This document shows positions 45,945 to 57,363 of a stretch of 64,000 bases of DNA, piece after piece; the first letter of the stretch is position 1; each line of letters begins with the position of its first letter. The stretch spans positions 5,529,155 to 5,593,154 of the forward strand of contig CM038704.1 in assembly GCA_021613375.1 (NCBI GenBank). Reading direction: 5' to 3'. The notes beneath the pieces were generated by a model, which was not told the DNA's origin, did not search any database, and worked only from the letters and a program-made list of their open reading frames with translations. Both the position numbers and the translations under genes were made by a program. This DNA comes from Megaleporinus macrocephalus. Lineage: Eukaryota > Chordata > Actinopteri > Characiformes > Anostomidae.

Positions 45945-47139
45945 TAGGGCTGGGCGATATGGGAAAAAACCTTATCACGATAATTTTTTTCATATCAGTC
46001 GATATCGATATATAAATCAAATCACTATTTCCTTTTTACTTTAACTGAGATATGAAGGTGAGAGATTTAATTTTTTTCTTAAATTGTTTTTTATTTTCAG
46101 ACAAATAGACAAATGTACTATAGAACATTACACCACTGTATTAACCACACACACATACACACATATGTATGTGTGTGTGTGTGTGTGTGTAATACAGTTG
46201 TGTAATGTTGTGTATATGGGGCAGTGTTAGTATGAACAGTATTCACACAGACACTGTGTTAAGCAGGCTGTTGCTGGACCTTTAAGTTCTGAGGAAAAGA
46301 CTCGTAGCGGTGAGTCGACTCTTTATCGGCTCAAATGGTGAGTTCGTTTAGCGATTCTGTTTCGGTAGAAAATAAGTTTCCCTGCTCGGGTTTTTGGATT
46401 ATAAAGTCAACTTTGCCTCAGCGTTCTCACTCGAACTCCTACAGTATACATGTTTACGTTTATCGATTACAAAATCACGTTAGCATAACGTGCGTCGATG
46501 CGTCTCAAAGGTGGCCGCATCTACTGAAAGTATGGATTTATCCGGAGCGCGAGCTGCAGCTACAAACAATCTCTCACCTACATCTAAAGTTGTGGGAGTG
46601 TTTCACACAGAAACACAACAGTGTGGTGCTCTGTCAGATCTGCACAACACAACTGTACAGCTGCTACACACCAGCACTTGCAGCTCAAACACCCCGTAGA
46701 GCTTCATCAACACAGCAGCAGGACAGCACCTGTTTACTAGTTGTTCTTATCTTAGCAGATTATTTTAAGATTATTAACACGTGTAACATGTTTCTTTCAG
46801 TAGTAGTTTAACGTTTTCTGTTGTTGTTTTTTCTTATTTTATTCTCTCTGCTCGATTGTGACGCCTGCAGTAACTTATTACTAGCGCTGGGTTAAGCTGC
46901 CGCTACGTCTACACTCTGTGCTGTGTGCTTCAACCAAATACGAAGTGGCTGGAACTCCAGTTCAGCCACCTGATTGGTTTGTGGCGGCGCTATTCTCTTT
47001 CTCATTGGCTGTTCGTGTTGTCTCTCAAAACACGGATGGAACTTAATTCTATCGACTTTCTATCAACTACGTCTTAAAGTTCTATCGAGGAAACGTTGTT
47101 TCGCGATAATTATCGTTATCGTTTTATCGCTCAGCCCTA
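45945..47139 (+). mobile_element. Non-autonomous hAT element with BED-finger remnant
   Basis: Ends tagggctgggcgata and, reversed, tagggctgagcgata are terminal inverted repeats. They are flanked by a perfect 8-bp target duplication atgtgatt (45937-45944 and 47140-47147), the hAT signature. Inside, 46626-46643 encodes VLCQIC (C-x2-C) and 46675-46692 encodes HLQLKH (H-x4-H) in another frame. Together they are the broken halves of a BED-type zinc finger, the usual N-terminus of hAT transposases. The 158-codon open frame at 46335-46811 is therefore decayed transposase. A (TG)n run lies at about 46165-46190. Confidence 0.88.
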
Positions 47140-47350
47140 ATGTGATTATGTGATGGTCATTTGTCCGCTTACTTGTGGCCATATATTGCATAATATCGAT
47201 CCGCTAGCTCACAAATGGAGAGATGTTAGGAGATGCGATGCAGATGTCATTACATTGTGTGATGTGACCGAAAACACAAACTAGCAAGGTAAACAGAAGG
47301 CCAGTGTTTGATATGATGTTGATTTTAATCTTGTGTCTTGTTCCCTTCAG

Positions 47351-47452
47351 GTCACAGAGCAGGATGCCTGCCTCACCAGGGCTTTGGTGGCCTGTCGTGT
47401 CACAGAAGTCCCCGCTCAGACACAAAGTCGAGCTCTGCATAGCACAAGAGAG
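47351..47452 (+). CDS. uqcc1: uqcc1 coding exon 2 (residues 24-57)
   Basis: Preceded by a pyrimidine-rich acceptor ending ttcccttcag and followed by the donor gtgagc. It is 102 nt, phase 0 at both ends, and reads VTEQDACLTRALVACRV then RALHSTRE at its end. The basic, hydroxylated RALHSTRE segment resembles the region after the presequence in vertebrate UQCC1 and may lie near a processing site (inference). A cap on confidence is that this segment is the least conserved part of the protein. Confidence 0.8.
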
Positions 47453-47559
47453 GTGAGCCCCATCACACTCACTCAGCGACCCGACTGAGGAGCTTTGAGA
47501 TCAGAGGCTGAAAAACAGGCCTTTAGCCTGGGCAGTCGTAGGCAGGATGTTGGGGGTAC

Positions 47560-47690
47560 CATGGACTGCCCTTGAGCAAGACCACTAACGCCCAACTGCT
47601 CCCTGGGCACTGAGGATAGAGCTGCCGAACACTCCGGGTGGAAGTGTGTTCACTGTCCACTAGTGTGTGTATGCGGGTGTTTAACTGCCC
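47560..47690 (-). repeat. SINE-like fragment, reverse orientation
   Basis: Holds cccttgagcaagaccac, ctgctccctgggcac and tgtccactagtgtgtgt, the reverse of the family clustered at 37.4-39.0 kb. It abuts the PIF/Harbinger-like copy. Confidence 0.65.
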
Positions 47691-47691
47691 C

Positions 47692-48065
47692 TTAGGTCGT
47701 TTTCACACCTGTAGTTGGTTTCACTGGTTCGGATCAGTTAATGAGTTTGTTTACTTGGAGCGTTTCAGGGAGAAGATCCGGTTTTCCCAAACTACTGCAC
47801 ATTTCTTGTAGAGCGTATCACGGAGCAGCGGCAGAGACAGCATCTGTTCATAGCTGTAATAATAATCTGATAATATACCAAACTACAGTCCACCTGCAGA
47901 ACACCCAGCTCACTCCAAACATCAAGTAGACAACGTCCCTCACTGCTAGTCCAAGAGAGACCTCGCTTCATTGTCCTCGCCCTGTTAGAGGCTACAGTTC
48001 TCCAGTTCTCTGTTTACGCCATCTGCTGCATGGCTGCAGGAGATGTTTAGATCAAACTTGTGGAT
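47692..48065 (-). mobile_element. PIF/Harbinger-like element, deleted copy in uqcc1 intron 2
   Basis: Begins ggtcgttttcacacctgtag, matching the reversed right end of the element at 35.3-36.9 kb. Near 47770 it jumps to the reverse of 35810 and follows it to about 35525, so about 1 kb of the interior is missing. The far terminal repeat is absent. It has an extra taataataatctgataatat insertion near 47855. Confidence 0.7.
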
Positions 48066-49180
48066 TGTAATTAAATGGTTAAAAGGAAAAGTCCACCATT
48101 TGAATGGTTCACAGTGGTGGTGAATGGAACCTGACGTCTTGATGTCTTGGAAAGCTCCTTTACAGACAGTTATTACAAGAAGTGGTTCTGAATGTGCTGC
48201 CTAATGTCTGACACATAGATGGATGATAGGTAAAATACATGTATTTATAATATTTAAATAGATTGATTGATGGATTGATAGATTGATTCATTCACTGGTG
48301 GTTATGGATAGTAAATAACTTGGCATTTACTGTACTTAGTTGACAAGACCCCAAGACCCTTGGTTCCCATCACAGCCGTTGTAAAGAAATCAGTCTACTG
48401 TCTACTTTTCATAACAAAACTTTTCACATCCAACCAATCTGAATGTCTTTGTTTACATTTCAATTATTGAAATTCTGCATATGGGCGGAATGTCCCTTGA
48501 ACAACTTTATGCTAAGAATTACGGTGTAAAATGGTTTTACTACTTGCGGTGAAGTACTTTACAGCCTGTGGTAGTAAGATTTTAACATTCTGAGAAATAG
48601 GATCTGTTGTAATGACCTTCAGGTGACCTCTGACTCTCTGGAATCAGCCTTATTGGTCAGAACTTCACAGCAATTTTGAAGTGAAGGTTTTAATGATGGT
48701 TCTCAATCTCCGCTTGTTGCTGTTCTCTGGTGAACGTGCTCAGATAATGTGGCTTTAATCGAGAAGTAATGGCCGCGCGGACTTTCTCAGGGATGCTTCC
48801 TGCGTGTCTGTGTCACTTGGCAGTCCGTTTACAGGAACCTGCCAAATCCTACATAGTGTAGCTGTGATTACTGCTGTGACGAATGAGACCTGATTTGGTG
48901 GAGCACTCTGGCTGTTTACTGCCTCTGTTGTTGTGTCTGACAGTAACGTTTGCTCATTCAAGAGTTTTATTGTCATGTGTACAGCAGAACAGACAGTTAC
49001 ACTGTACAATGAAATTCTTACATTGCTGTTCCTTCATTCACCAATAGATAAGATAACAAAAAAAGAAATAATAAAAATATATACAAAATTTACAAAGTAT
49101 AATAATATAAGTTGAAGTAAATAAAAGTATTTTGTATATAGTTAATAAAGCAGTATACTGTGTTACTGAGTCAGTAACAT
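48066..49180. other. uqcc1 intron 2, mostly single-copy
   Basis: No exon recognised. It contains the repeat fragment at 48965-49020. Confidence 0.4.
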
Positions 49181-49344
49181 TATTCAGAACTTGTACTGTC
49201 ATATATACTGTCAGTGAGTGTATATATCATATCCCATAAGTTTAAATGTCATATGTAATATATACAATAAGTATATGTCATGTCATATATTACACAGTCA
49301 ATAAGTGTGTGTGTGTGTATATGTGAGTATATATATAAAAAAAA

Positions 49345-49428
<84 letters not shown>

Positions 49429-50225
49429 CCGTCAACAAGTGTATGTCATATATACAGTCAGTAAGTACAGATGTCATATCATATATACTCATAATGAGTG
49501 TATATATTATAGATACTGACTATGTTTCATATATGTATATCATATACTGTCAATGAGGGCATATATCATATACCTTAAATGTGTATATGTCATATATAGA
49601 GTCAAGATGTATATATGTAATAGCATATATACCATAAATAAGCATATGTCATGTCATATATACAGTCAATAAATGTATATGTCATATCTTATATACTGTC
49701 AGTGAGTGTGCATATTATATATACTTACTGTATGTGTCATGTGGCATATACAGGCAATAAATGTATATATCATATATAAGTTTATATATTATAAATACTT
49801 AATGTAGGTGTCATATATCCCATACAGTCAATAAATGTATATGTCATATATTATATATACAGTCATTAAGTACATGTCATATCATATATACTCATGATGA
49901 GTGTATATATTGTAGATACTGACTATGTTTCATTTATATATATATATATAATCAGTCAATAAGTGTATATGTCATATCTCATATACTGTCAGTGAGCGTG
50001 TATATTATATATATACTTAATGTGTGTATCATATATATCCCATACAGTCAACTAATGTGTATGTCATGTATCATATATACTGTCAGTGAGTTTATATATT
50101 ATAAATACTTACTGTAGGTGTCATATATCCCATACAGTCAATAAATGTATATGTCATATATTATATATACAGCCACTAAGTGTATGTCATATATATCATA
50201 AGTCAGTGAGTTTATATCATATCGA
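49181..50225. repeat. Degenerate ATAT-rich minisatellite H with (TA)n core
   Basis: Phrases catatatacagtcaataagt, gtatatgtcatat and gtcagtgagtgtatat recur at roughly 40-45 bp. A perfect (TA)n run of about 75 bp lies at 49350-49424. Near 49811 and 50116 there are long similar blocks (gtaggtgtcatatatcccat), evidence for block duplication. Confidence 0.88.
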
Positions 50226-50493
50226 TCATAGATGCGGACGGTGACTGCAGCCTCTACAGCTGGTGTTCTTGTTCTTGTTGGAGCAGTGGTTACAGAATAA
50301 ACTGAAATTAGAAAGTAATTTCTATTATAGTTAACACACATTTGTTTACAGCTTGTTTTCCTAAGCGTTTTAGTTTCTGATAATAACCCGTGTGTTTATT
50401 TTTACATGCCTTCTCTGTGCCCTTGTTGTTCGTAGGTACAGATTTAGCACTCATGTCTGCTCTGTTGTTCTCCTCTCCCCCTGTTCTCCGCAG

Positions 50494-50601
50494 CTCTGCA
50501 CTGTAAAGCAGACCCCCCAGGCTTCAGAGGAAGAGGTGGGCGCTTTTACCAAACTCATTGAGGCCATGGGCTTTACTGGGCCCCTCAAATACAACAAATG
50601 G
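50494..50601 (+). CDS. uqcc1: uqcc1 coding exon 3 (residues 58-93)
   Basis: The acceptor is ctgttctccgcag and the donor gtaagc at 50602; 108 nt, phase 0 at both ends. It contains the strongly recognisable stretch EEVGAFTKLIEAMGFTGPLK, which is the conserved lead-in to the UQCC1/Cbp3 chaperone domain, and ends YNKW. A longer open frame runs from 50392 through the donor to 50715, but the family alignment and splice sites show that only 50494-50601 is coding. A 2.7 kb tandem array begins about 120 bp after the donor. Confidence 0.95.
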
Positions 50602-50721
50602 GTAAGCTGTCTCCGCCCCAACGCTCTGCTGTACCTCAGTCACCGAGTCTCCAGCATGCTGTCTGTCAGCTTCAGAAGGACGTTGTGGTATCACACAGAA
50701 AATTCATTTCAGTGACAAAAA

Positions 50722-53410
50722 ATCACTGTAATGGTCAGAGTTGATCACTGTAATGGTCAGAGTTGATCGCTGTGATGATCAGAGTTGATCACTATAATAG
50801 TCAGAGTTGATCACTGTAATGGTCAGAGTTGATCACTGTAATGGTCAGAGTTGATCACTGTAGTGGTCAGAGTTGATCACTGTAATGGTCAGAGTTGATC
50901 ACTGTAATAGTCAGAGTTGATCACTGTAATGGTCAGAGTTGATCACTGTAGTGGTCAGAGTTGATCACTGTAATAGTCAGAGTTGATCACTGTAATGGTC
51001 AGAGTTGATCACTGTAATGGTCAGAGTTGATTACTGTAGTGGTCAGAGTTGATCACTAGTGGTCAGGGTTGATCACTGTAATAGTCAGGGTTGATCACTG
51101 TAATAGTCAGAGTTGATCACTGTAGTGGTCAGAGTTGATCACTGTAGTGGTCAGAGTTGATCACTGTAGTGGTCAGGGTTGACCACTGTAATGGTCAGAG
51201 TTGATCACTGTAATGGTCAGAGTTGATCACTGTAGTAGTTAGAGTTGATCACTGTAGTAGTTAGAGTTGATCACTGTAATGGTCAGGGTTGACCACTGTA
51301 ATGGTCAGGGTTGATCACTGTAATGGTCAGGGTTGATCACTGTAATGGTCAGGGTTGACCACTGTAATGGTCAGAGTTGATCACTGTAGTGGTCAGAGTT
51401 GATCACTGTAATGGTCAGAGTTGATCACTGTAATGGTCAGAGTTGATCACTGTAGTAGTCAGGGTTGATCACTGTAATGGTCAGGGTTGATCACTGTAAT
51501 GGTCAGGGTTGATCACTGTAATGGTCAGAGTTGATCACTGTAATGGTCAGAGTTGATCACTGTAATAGTCAGAGTTGTTCACTGTAGTAGTTAGAGTTGA
51601 TCACTGTAGTAGTTAGTTGTTCACTGTAGTAGTCAGAGTTGATCACTGTAGTAGTCAGAGTTGATCACTGTAATGGTCAGAGTTGACCACTGTAATGGTC
51701 AGAGTTGATTACTGTAATGGTCAGAGTTGATCACTGTAATGGTCAGAGTTGATCACTGTAGTGGTCAGAGTTGATCACTGTAATGGTCAGAGTTGATCAC
51801 TGTAATGGTCAGAGTTGATCACTGTAATGGTCAGGGTTGATCACTAATGGTCAGAGTTGATCACTGTAGTAGTTAGAGTTGATCACTGTAATAGTCAGAG
51901 TTGATCACTGTAGTGGTCAGAGTTGATCACTGTAGTGGTCAGAGTTGATCACTGTAGTGGTCAGAGTTGATCACTGTAATGGTCAGAGTTGATCACTGTA
52001 ATAGTCAGGGTTGATCACTGTAATGGTCAGAGTTGATCACTGTAATAGTCAGAGTTGATCACTGTAATGGTCAGAGTTGATCACTGTAATGGTCAGAGTT
52101 GATCGCTGTGATGATCAGAGTTGATCACTATAATAGTCAGAGTTGATCACTGTAATGGTCAGAGTTGATCACTGTAATGGTCAGAGTTGATCACTGTAGT
52201 GGTCAGGGTTGACCACTGTAATGGTCAGAGTTGATCACTGTAATGGTCAGAGTTGATCACTGTAGTAGTTAGAGTTGATCACTGTAGTAGTTAGAGTTGA
52301 TCACTGTCATGGTCAGGGTTGACCACTGTAATGGTCAGGGTTGATCACTGTAGTGGTCAGAGTTGATCACTGTAGTGGTCAGAGTTGATCACTGTAGTGG
52401 TCAGAGTTGATCACTGTAATGGTCAGAGTTGATCACTGTAATAGTTATAGTTGATCACTGTAGTAGTCAGAGTTGATCACTGTAATGGTCAGGGTTGATC
52501 ACTGTAATGGTCAGAGTTGATCACTGTAGTAGTTAGAGTTGATCACTGTAGTAGTTAGAGTTGATCACTGTCATGGTCAGGGTTGACCACTGTAATGGTC
52601 AGGGTTGATCACTGTAGTGGTCAGAGTTGATCACTGTAGTGGTCAGAGTTGATCACTGTAGTGGTCAGAGTTGATCACTGTAGTGGTCAGAGTTGATCAC
52701 TGTAGTGGTCAGAGTTGATCACTGTAATGGTCAGAGTTGATCACTGTAATAGTTATAGTTGATCACTGTAGTAGTCAGAGTTGATCACTGTAATGGTCAG
52801 GGTTGATCACTGTAATGGTCAGAGTTGATCACTGTAATGGTCAGAGTTGATCACTGTAATGGTCAGAGTTGTTCACTGTAGTAGTTAGAGTTGATCACTG
52901 TAATAGTTAGAGTTGATCACTGTAGTAGTCAGAGTTGATCACTGTAGTAGTCAGAGTTGATCACTGTAATGGTCAGAGTTGATCACTGTAATGGTCAGAG
53001 TTGGTCACTGTAATGGTCAGAGTTGATCACTGTAGTGGTCAGAGTTGATCACTGTAATGGTCAGAGTTGATCACTGTAATGGTCAGGGTTGATCACTAAT
53101 GGTCAGAGTTGATCACTGTAGTAGTTAGAGTTGATCACTGTAGTGGTCAGAGTTGATCACTGTAATGGTCAGGGTTGATCACTGTAGTGGTCAGAGTTGA
53201 TCACTGTAGTGGTCAGAGTTGATCACTGTAATGGTCAGAGTTGATCACTGTAATGGTCAGGGTTGATCGCTGTAATGGTCAGGTTGATCACTGTAATGGT
53301 CAGAGTTGATCACTGTAATGGTCAGGGTTGATCACTGTAATGGTCAGGGTTGATCACTGTAATGGTCAGAGTTGATCACTGTAGTGGTCCGAGTCGATCG
53401 CTGTAATGGT
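50722..53410. repeat. 22-bp minisatellite I in uqcc1 intron 3 (about 120 copies)
   Basis: Units are ggtcagagttgatcactgta plus at. Frequent variants are gtggtcag, tagtcag, tagttag and caggg, and each unit holds a TGATCA palindrome. Blocks are duplicated: cgctgtgatgatcagag occurs near 50767 and 52105 with the same neighbours. The right end runs out into ctgtaatggtctcttactgg, like repeat X at 7741. Confidence 0.97.
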
Positions 53411-53741
53411 CTCTTACTGGAGTTCCTAAGTAAACTGGTCCAGAACGCAGCAGCTGGGATCCTAACAAACACTAAACAGATCTCAGATCAGTCCGGTTTA
53501 AAAGAGCTGCACTGACTACCTGTATCTTTTAGACCAGACTTTAAACTTCTGTACTCGTCTATAAACTCTAAATAATCTAGAACCTGCTACATCACAGAAC
53601 GTCTCTCTGTTTATGTCTTATAACAAGAAGTTTAAGCTTGATCTTTGGCTAATTAAGACTCAGTTTGTGTTATTACTGATGAGAATGGTCTGGAAAGCAC
53701 TTTGAGCTGCCGCTGGTATGGAAAGTGCTCTATAAATAAAG

Positions 53742-53776
<35 letters not shown>
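53411..53776 (+). mobile_element. L2-like LINE 3' end
   Basis: From about 53433 the + strand reads LVQNAAAGIL, then SGLKELH, a stop, then LPVSFRPDFKLLY. This is the C-terminal reverse-transcriptase tail typical of L2-type LINEs in fish. It ends with gctctataaataaag and an (ATT)n tail at 53745-53776. Stops show it is dead. Confidence 0.8.
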
Positions 53777-53778
<2 letters not shown>

Positions 53779-53935
53779 CTGATTAAGGATGCATTTATTG
53801 AGGTCAACTAAACAGGGTCTCTACACAATGTTGGCTTCATATTTACTTATTTTAAAGAAGTTCATTCTGCATATAAACTGCTTCACCATTTACCTGAAGC
53901 ATAAGTGAGCTGTCATTGGCTTCATATTCGAGATA

Positions 53936-53958
53936 TGTATGTATGTATGTATGTATGT
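53936..53958. repeat. (TATG)n microsatellite
   Basis: About six tatg units. Confidence 0.85.
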
Positions 53959-54264
53959 GCAAGATCCAGTCCAGCAATCAAGCTAATCTTCTGATCGTAG
54001 CATTCTCTGGAGACTGTATCTAAAGCCTACGTGTCTTTTCAACCTTTTCCTGGTCGTCCTGCTCTTTTAGGCTTGGTCTTCATCTTCCGTCAGGGCTGTC
54101 ATTGTAGCTGTGGTGGCAAGACAAGCTCTATCAATCTAAAGCTAGGCCACCAAAATAAGAGAGGGACAGTTTTAGTGATGTAATAGCTGTGATATAGAAT
54201 GTTGTGTATATAATGTGTATTTCATCACTGTCCAATGAAAAACAGGTATCTTCAAAATGATAAT

Positions 54265-54432
54265 TAACCTTCAGTGTAAGTCACTGGAACCAGATTTATT
54301 TTTCAAGCTATTTTCCAGTGTTTCTATTGGTCCATTCACCATGAAATTCTCACACGGTATAAACGGCAGCTGTCATGTTCAAATAATGTAAAAAGAAGAG
54401 TGGACAAAAATGAAGATGTGTTTTTCTTTAAA
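54265..54432 (+). repeat. Dispersed repeat Z, copy 3
   Basis: Contains gtgtttctattggtccattc, gaaattctcacacggtataa and cagctgtcatgttcaaat; the best match is the copy at 34.9 kb. Confidence 0.8.
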
Positions 54433-54478
54433 CAGTGGTGATACAATGCTGTTTTCACAGCTTTATAGAAGTGTGTAT

Positions 54479-54658
54479 TAGGGGTGGGCGATATGGCCCT
54501 ACAATAATATCAAGATATTTTATGGTATTTCTGTGATAACGATACTCTTGGCGATATGACAAAACATTGAATAAAAAAAATATTTTAAGAATACACTACT
54601 GCAACAAAATGAAAATTGATTTTATTATTGTGTACGATATGATATGGCACACCCCTAA
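54479..54658. mobile_element. Small hAT-like MITE
   Basis: About 180 bp between ttaggggtgggcgatatggc and, at the right, gccacaccccta-type sequence (reversed: ttaggggtgtgccatatc). It has no coding capacity. A partial relative with the same right end lies at 54895-54995. Confidence 0.7.
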
Positions 54659-55062
54659 CTGAGATATAAAAAAATACAAGAATTTTCATCAGATTGTAAC
54701 AGAAGTCAATGATCCAGAATGTCACGATACTAAATAATGCACTACAAATATCTCCATATATCCAGGACTGAAGTAAAGTGAATGATACTGGAGATAAAAT
54801 CTGTCTCTAGTAGATATATGATGGGAAGTGAGAAAAGTGTGAATTTATCTTTTGCGAAAAACAGTAAAAGTAGTACCTGAAATGATAATTAGTGATGGTT
54901 GATATGGTGATATTTCAGGGTATAATATCGTTCACCATATTCAAAAATGTTGGTGATATTATTGTGTACGATACGATATGGCACACCCTTAGTGCGTATG
55001 TGTCATTGGCTTAAACATGTGCTAAACTCTGATTGTGTTATTATATTTTTTTCTTTTATATA

Positions 55063-55080
55063 TATATATATATATATATC
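55063..55080. repeat. Short (TA)n before exon 4
   Basis: About 20 bp of alternating TA, 40 bp upstream of the exon 4 acceptor. Confidence 0.8.
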
Positions 55081-55117
55081 TGTGTGTATTTACTTTCTAA
55101 ACGTCTCTCTCTTACAG

Positions 55118-55190
55118 AAAATTAAGATTGCTGCTTTGCGGATGTACACGTGCTGCGTGGAGAGGATCAGCTACGATGAGTTTTTTGAAA
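55118..55190 (+). CDS. uqcc1: uqcc1 coding exon 4 (residues 94-118, last codon split)
   Basis: The acceptor tctctcttacag precedes the exon and the donor gtaagt follows at 55191. It is 73 nt and reads KIKIAALRMYTCCVERISYD then EFFE, leaving one base of a split codon (phase 1). This matches the conserved start of the ubiquinol-cytochrome c chaperone domain. The donor sits only about ten bases before a 22-bp minisatellite that fills the next 0.4 kb, so this 5' splice site is directly abutted by tandem repeat. Confidence 0.95.
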
Positions 55191-55199
55191 GTAAGTGTG

Positions 55200-55582
55200 A
55201 CTGTATGTGTTTCTCTGTGTTCCTATATGTGTTTCTCTATGTTCCTGTATGTGTTTCTCTGTGTTCCTGTATGTGTTTCTCTGTGTTCCTGTATGTGTTT
55301 CTCTGTGTTCCTGTGTGTGTTTCTCTGTGTTCCTGTATGTGTTTCTCTGTGTTCCTGTATGTGTTTCTCTGTGTTCCTGTATGTGTTTCTCTGTGTTCCT
55401 GTATGTGTTTCTCTGTGTTCCTGTATGTGTTTCTCTTTGTTCCTGTGTGTGTTTCTCTGTGTTCCTGTATGTGTTTCTCTGTGTTCCTGTATGTGTTTCT
55501 CTGTGTTCCTGTATGTGTTTCTCTGTGTTCCTGTATGTGTTTCTCTGTGTTCCTGTATGTGTTTCTCTGTGTTCCTGTATGT
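55200..55582. repeat. 22-bp minisatellite J at the exon 4 donor (about 17 copies)
   Basis: Units of tgtgtttctctgtgttcctg plus ta begin about 10 bp after the exon 4 splice donor. Rare variants are tatgttcc, tttgttcc and gtgtg. Because 22 is not a multiple of three and the unit lacks stops on either strand, long open frames occur in several frames (up to 213 codons); none is credible as protein. Confidence 0.96.
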
Positions 55583-55884
55583 ATTTGAACTGGCTTCGTT
55601 ACAGAGCAGAGGGTTTCTGGTCCCGAGCAGTTCTATGGCACTGTGACCTTCTGAGTCTTGAGTCATGCTCATTTGGAGTTTGTGAAAAAAGGACCCACGC
55701 ACCCCTCACTTCACCAGAAATGCTGAAATGAGCGTAAAGGGAGCTTTTCATCGCCGTCTGAAAGATTTATGTGGCACTTTACAGCCGCATTATGCTGTTT
55801 TCTTTACCAGGGGGGGGAAAGCAGGTGTAAAACCCAGGAGAGGTTCTGGAACTGTTAGCTTTGGTTTAATGTTGTGTTCCTGTT

Positions 55885-56440
<556 letters not shown>

Positions 56441-56498
56441 AGTGCTCCCTCCCGGACACACTCAACTCCTGGTTTTTGGTGGCGCAGCTCCATGTGTG
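56441..56498 (+). CDS. uqcc1: uqcc1 coding exon 5 (residues 118-137, both ends split)
   Basis: A short 58-nt exon after the acceptor ctctttctcag, with donor gtgagt at 56499. With the split codon from exon 4 it reads K then CSLPDTLNSWFLVAQLHV, and the final Trp codon is completed by the first base of exon 6. The PDTxNSWFL motif is diagnostic of UQCC1. The polypyrimidine tract of its acceptor merges into a long CT-rich region. Confidence 0.95.
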
Positions 56499-56724
56499 GT
56501 GAGTGTTTGGGCTCTAGGGCTGTAACCAGAGACGCTTTAGGTTTGATACTATTTCAATTCTGTTCAAATTTTGTGTCAAATTTATTTTGTGTCAAAATCA
56601 GTACAGAGTACAGTTTACCTTAAAAAAAAAAAATGATTACAAAGATTACAAAGCAGCATGTGCAAAGTAGTGATCGGAGAGAGTGCAACCATGCAGAAAC
56701 CCACATATATACCATCACTGCCCT

Positions 56725-56885
56725 TCATTTTTATAGATTTTTATTTTTCTGCGTCATTTGATCGCAGCTGCTGCAGTTTACATTGTGTGAAAAGTTCCTG
56801 ATTCATGAACCAATAGAAATGCTCCAGAATCAGTTAGAATAAATTCTGGTTCCAATGACTTACATTGAAGGTATAGACAGTTTTC
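56725..56885 (-). repeat. Dispersed repeat Z, copy 4 (minus)
   Basis: The reverse complement holds gcatttctattggttcatga and cttttcacacaatgtaaact, as in the 30.7 kb copy. Confidence 0.75.
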
Positions 56886-57002
56886 GTCCTCTCTTGTAAA
56901 GTTGTTTTTCTTTGGACAGTGATGATATACTGAAATGTGTACTCCCCTTCCTGGGCTAGGCCAATATAGGTGTATTACTGAATATGGGGCACCTTGCTGA
57001 CC

Positions 57003-57363
57003 ATTAGGGGTGTAAGAAAATATTGAATATCAGGATATTATGTTTGGTGATACTGTCTCGATTCTCAAAAACACAGCATCAATACACAGATTCCTGGACA
57101 ACAAATCATTGTGCGTTGTGTTTAAACCTCTGACCACTAGATGGCAGTGTTGTAATCCATTTTCAGCTCCACTCCAACATTAACAAGCAGCACAAGGACG
57201 CAATGCTATTGTAAGTATAGGGGTGTGTTTTAATAGTAGGTTTTGAAAAAAAGCACAATATATTACTTTACTTGCAGTATCACAATATATCGTGATATAC
57301 TGAGTTGTGAGAGCTGTATCACGATACGTATTGTATCACCAGGTTCTTGCCACAGCCCTACTG
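57003..57363. mobile_element. Possible hAT-like MITE in uqcc1 intron 5
   Basis: The left end is ttaggggtgtaagaaaatat; the right end is gccacagccctac. The interior has catcaatacac and tatcgtgatatactg / gtatcacgatacgtattg palindromic patches typical of hAT-derived repeats. Ends are imperfect and no target duplication was established. Confidence 0.45.

Noticed and set aside
46335..46811. 158-codon open frame as a host gene in uqcc1 intron 1
   Set aside because: It lies inside a hAT element with terminal repeats and target duplication and encodes a broken BED finger.
54947..55731. Overlapping 170-210 codon open frames around exon 4
   Set aside because: They run through the 22-bp array in all frames; only 55118-55190 matches uqcc1 and has splice sites.
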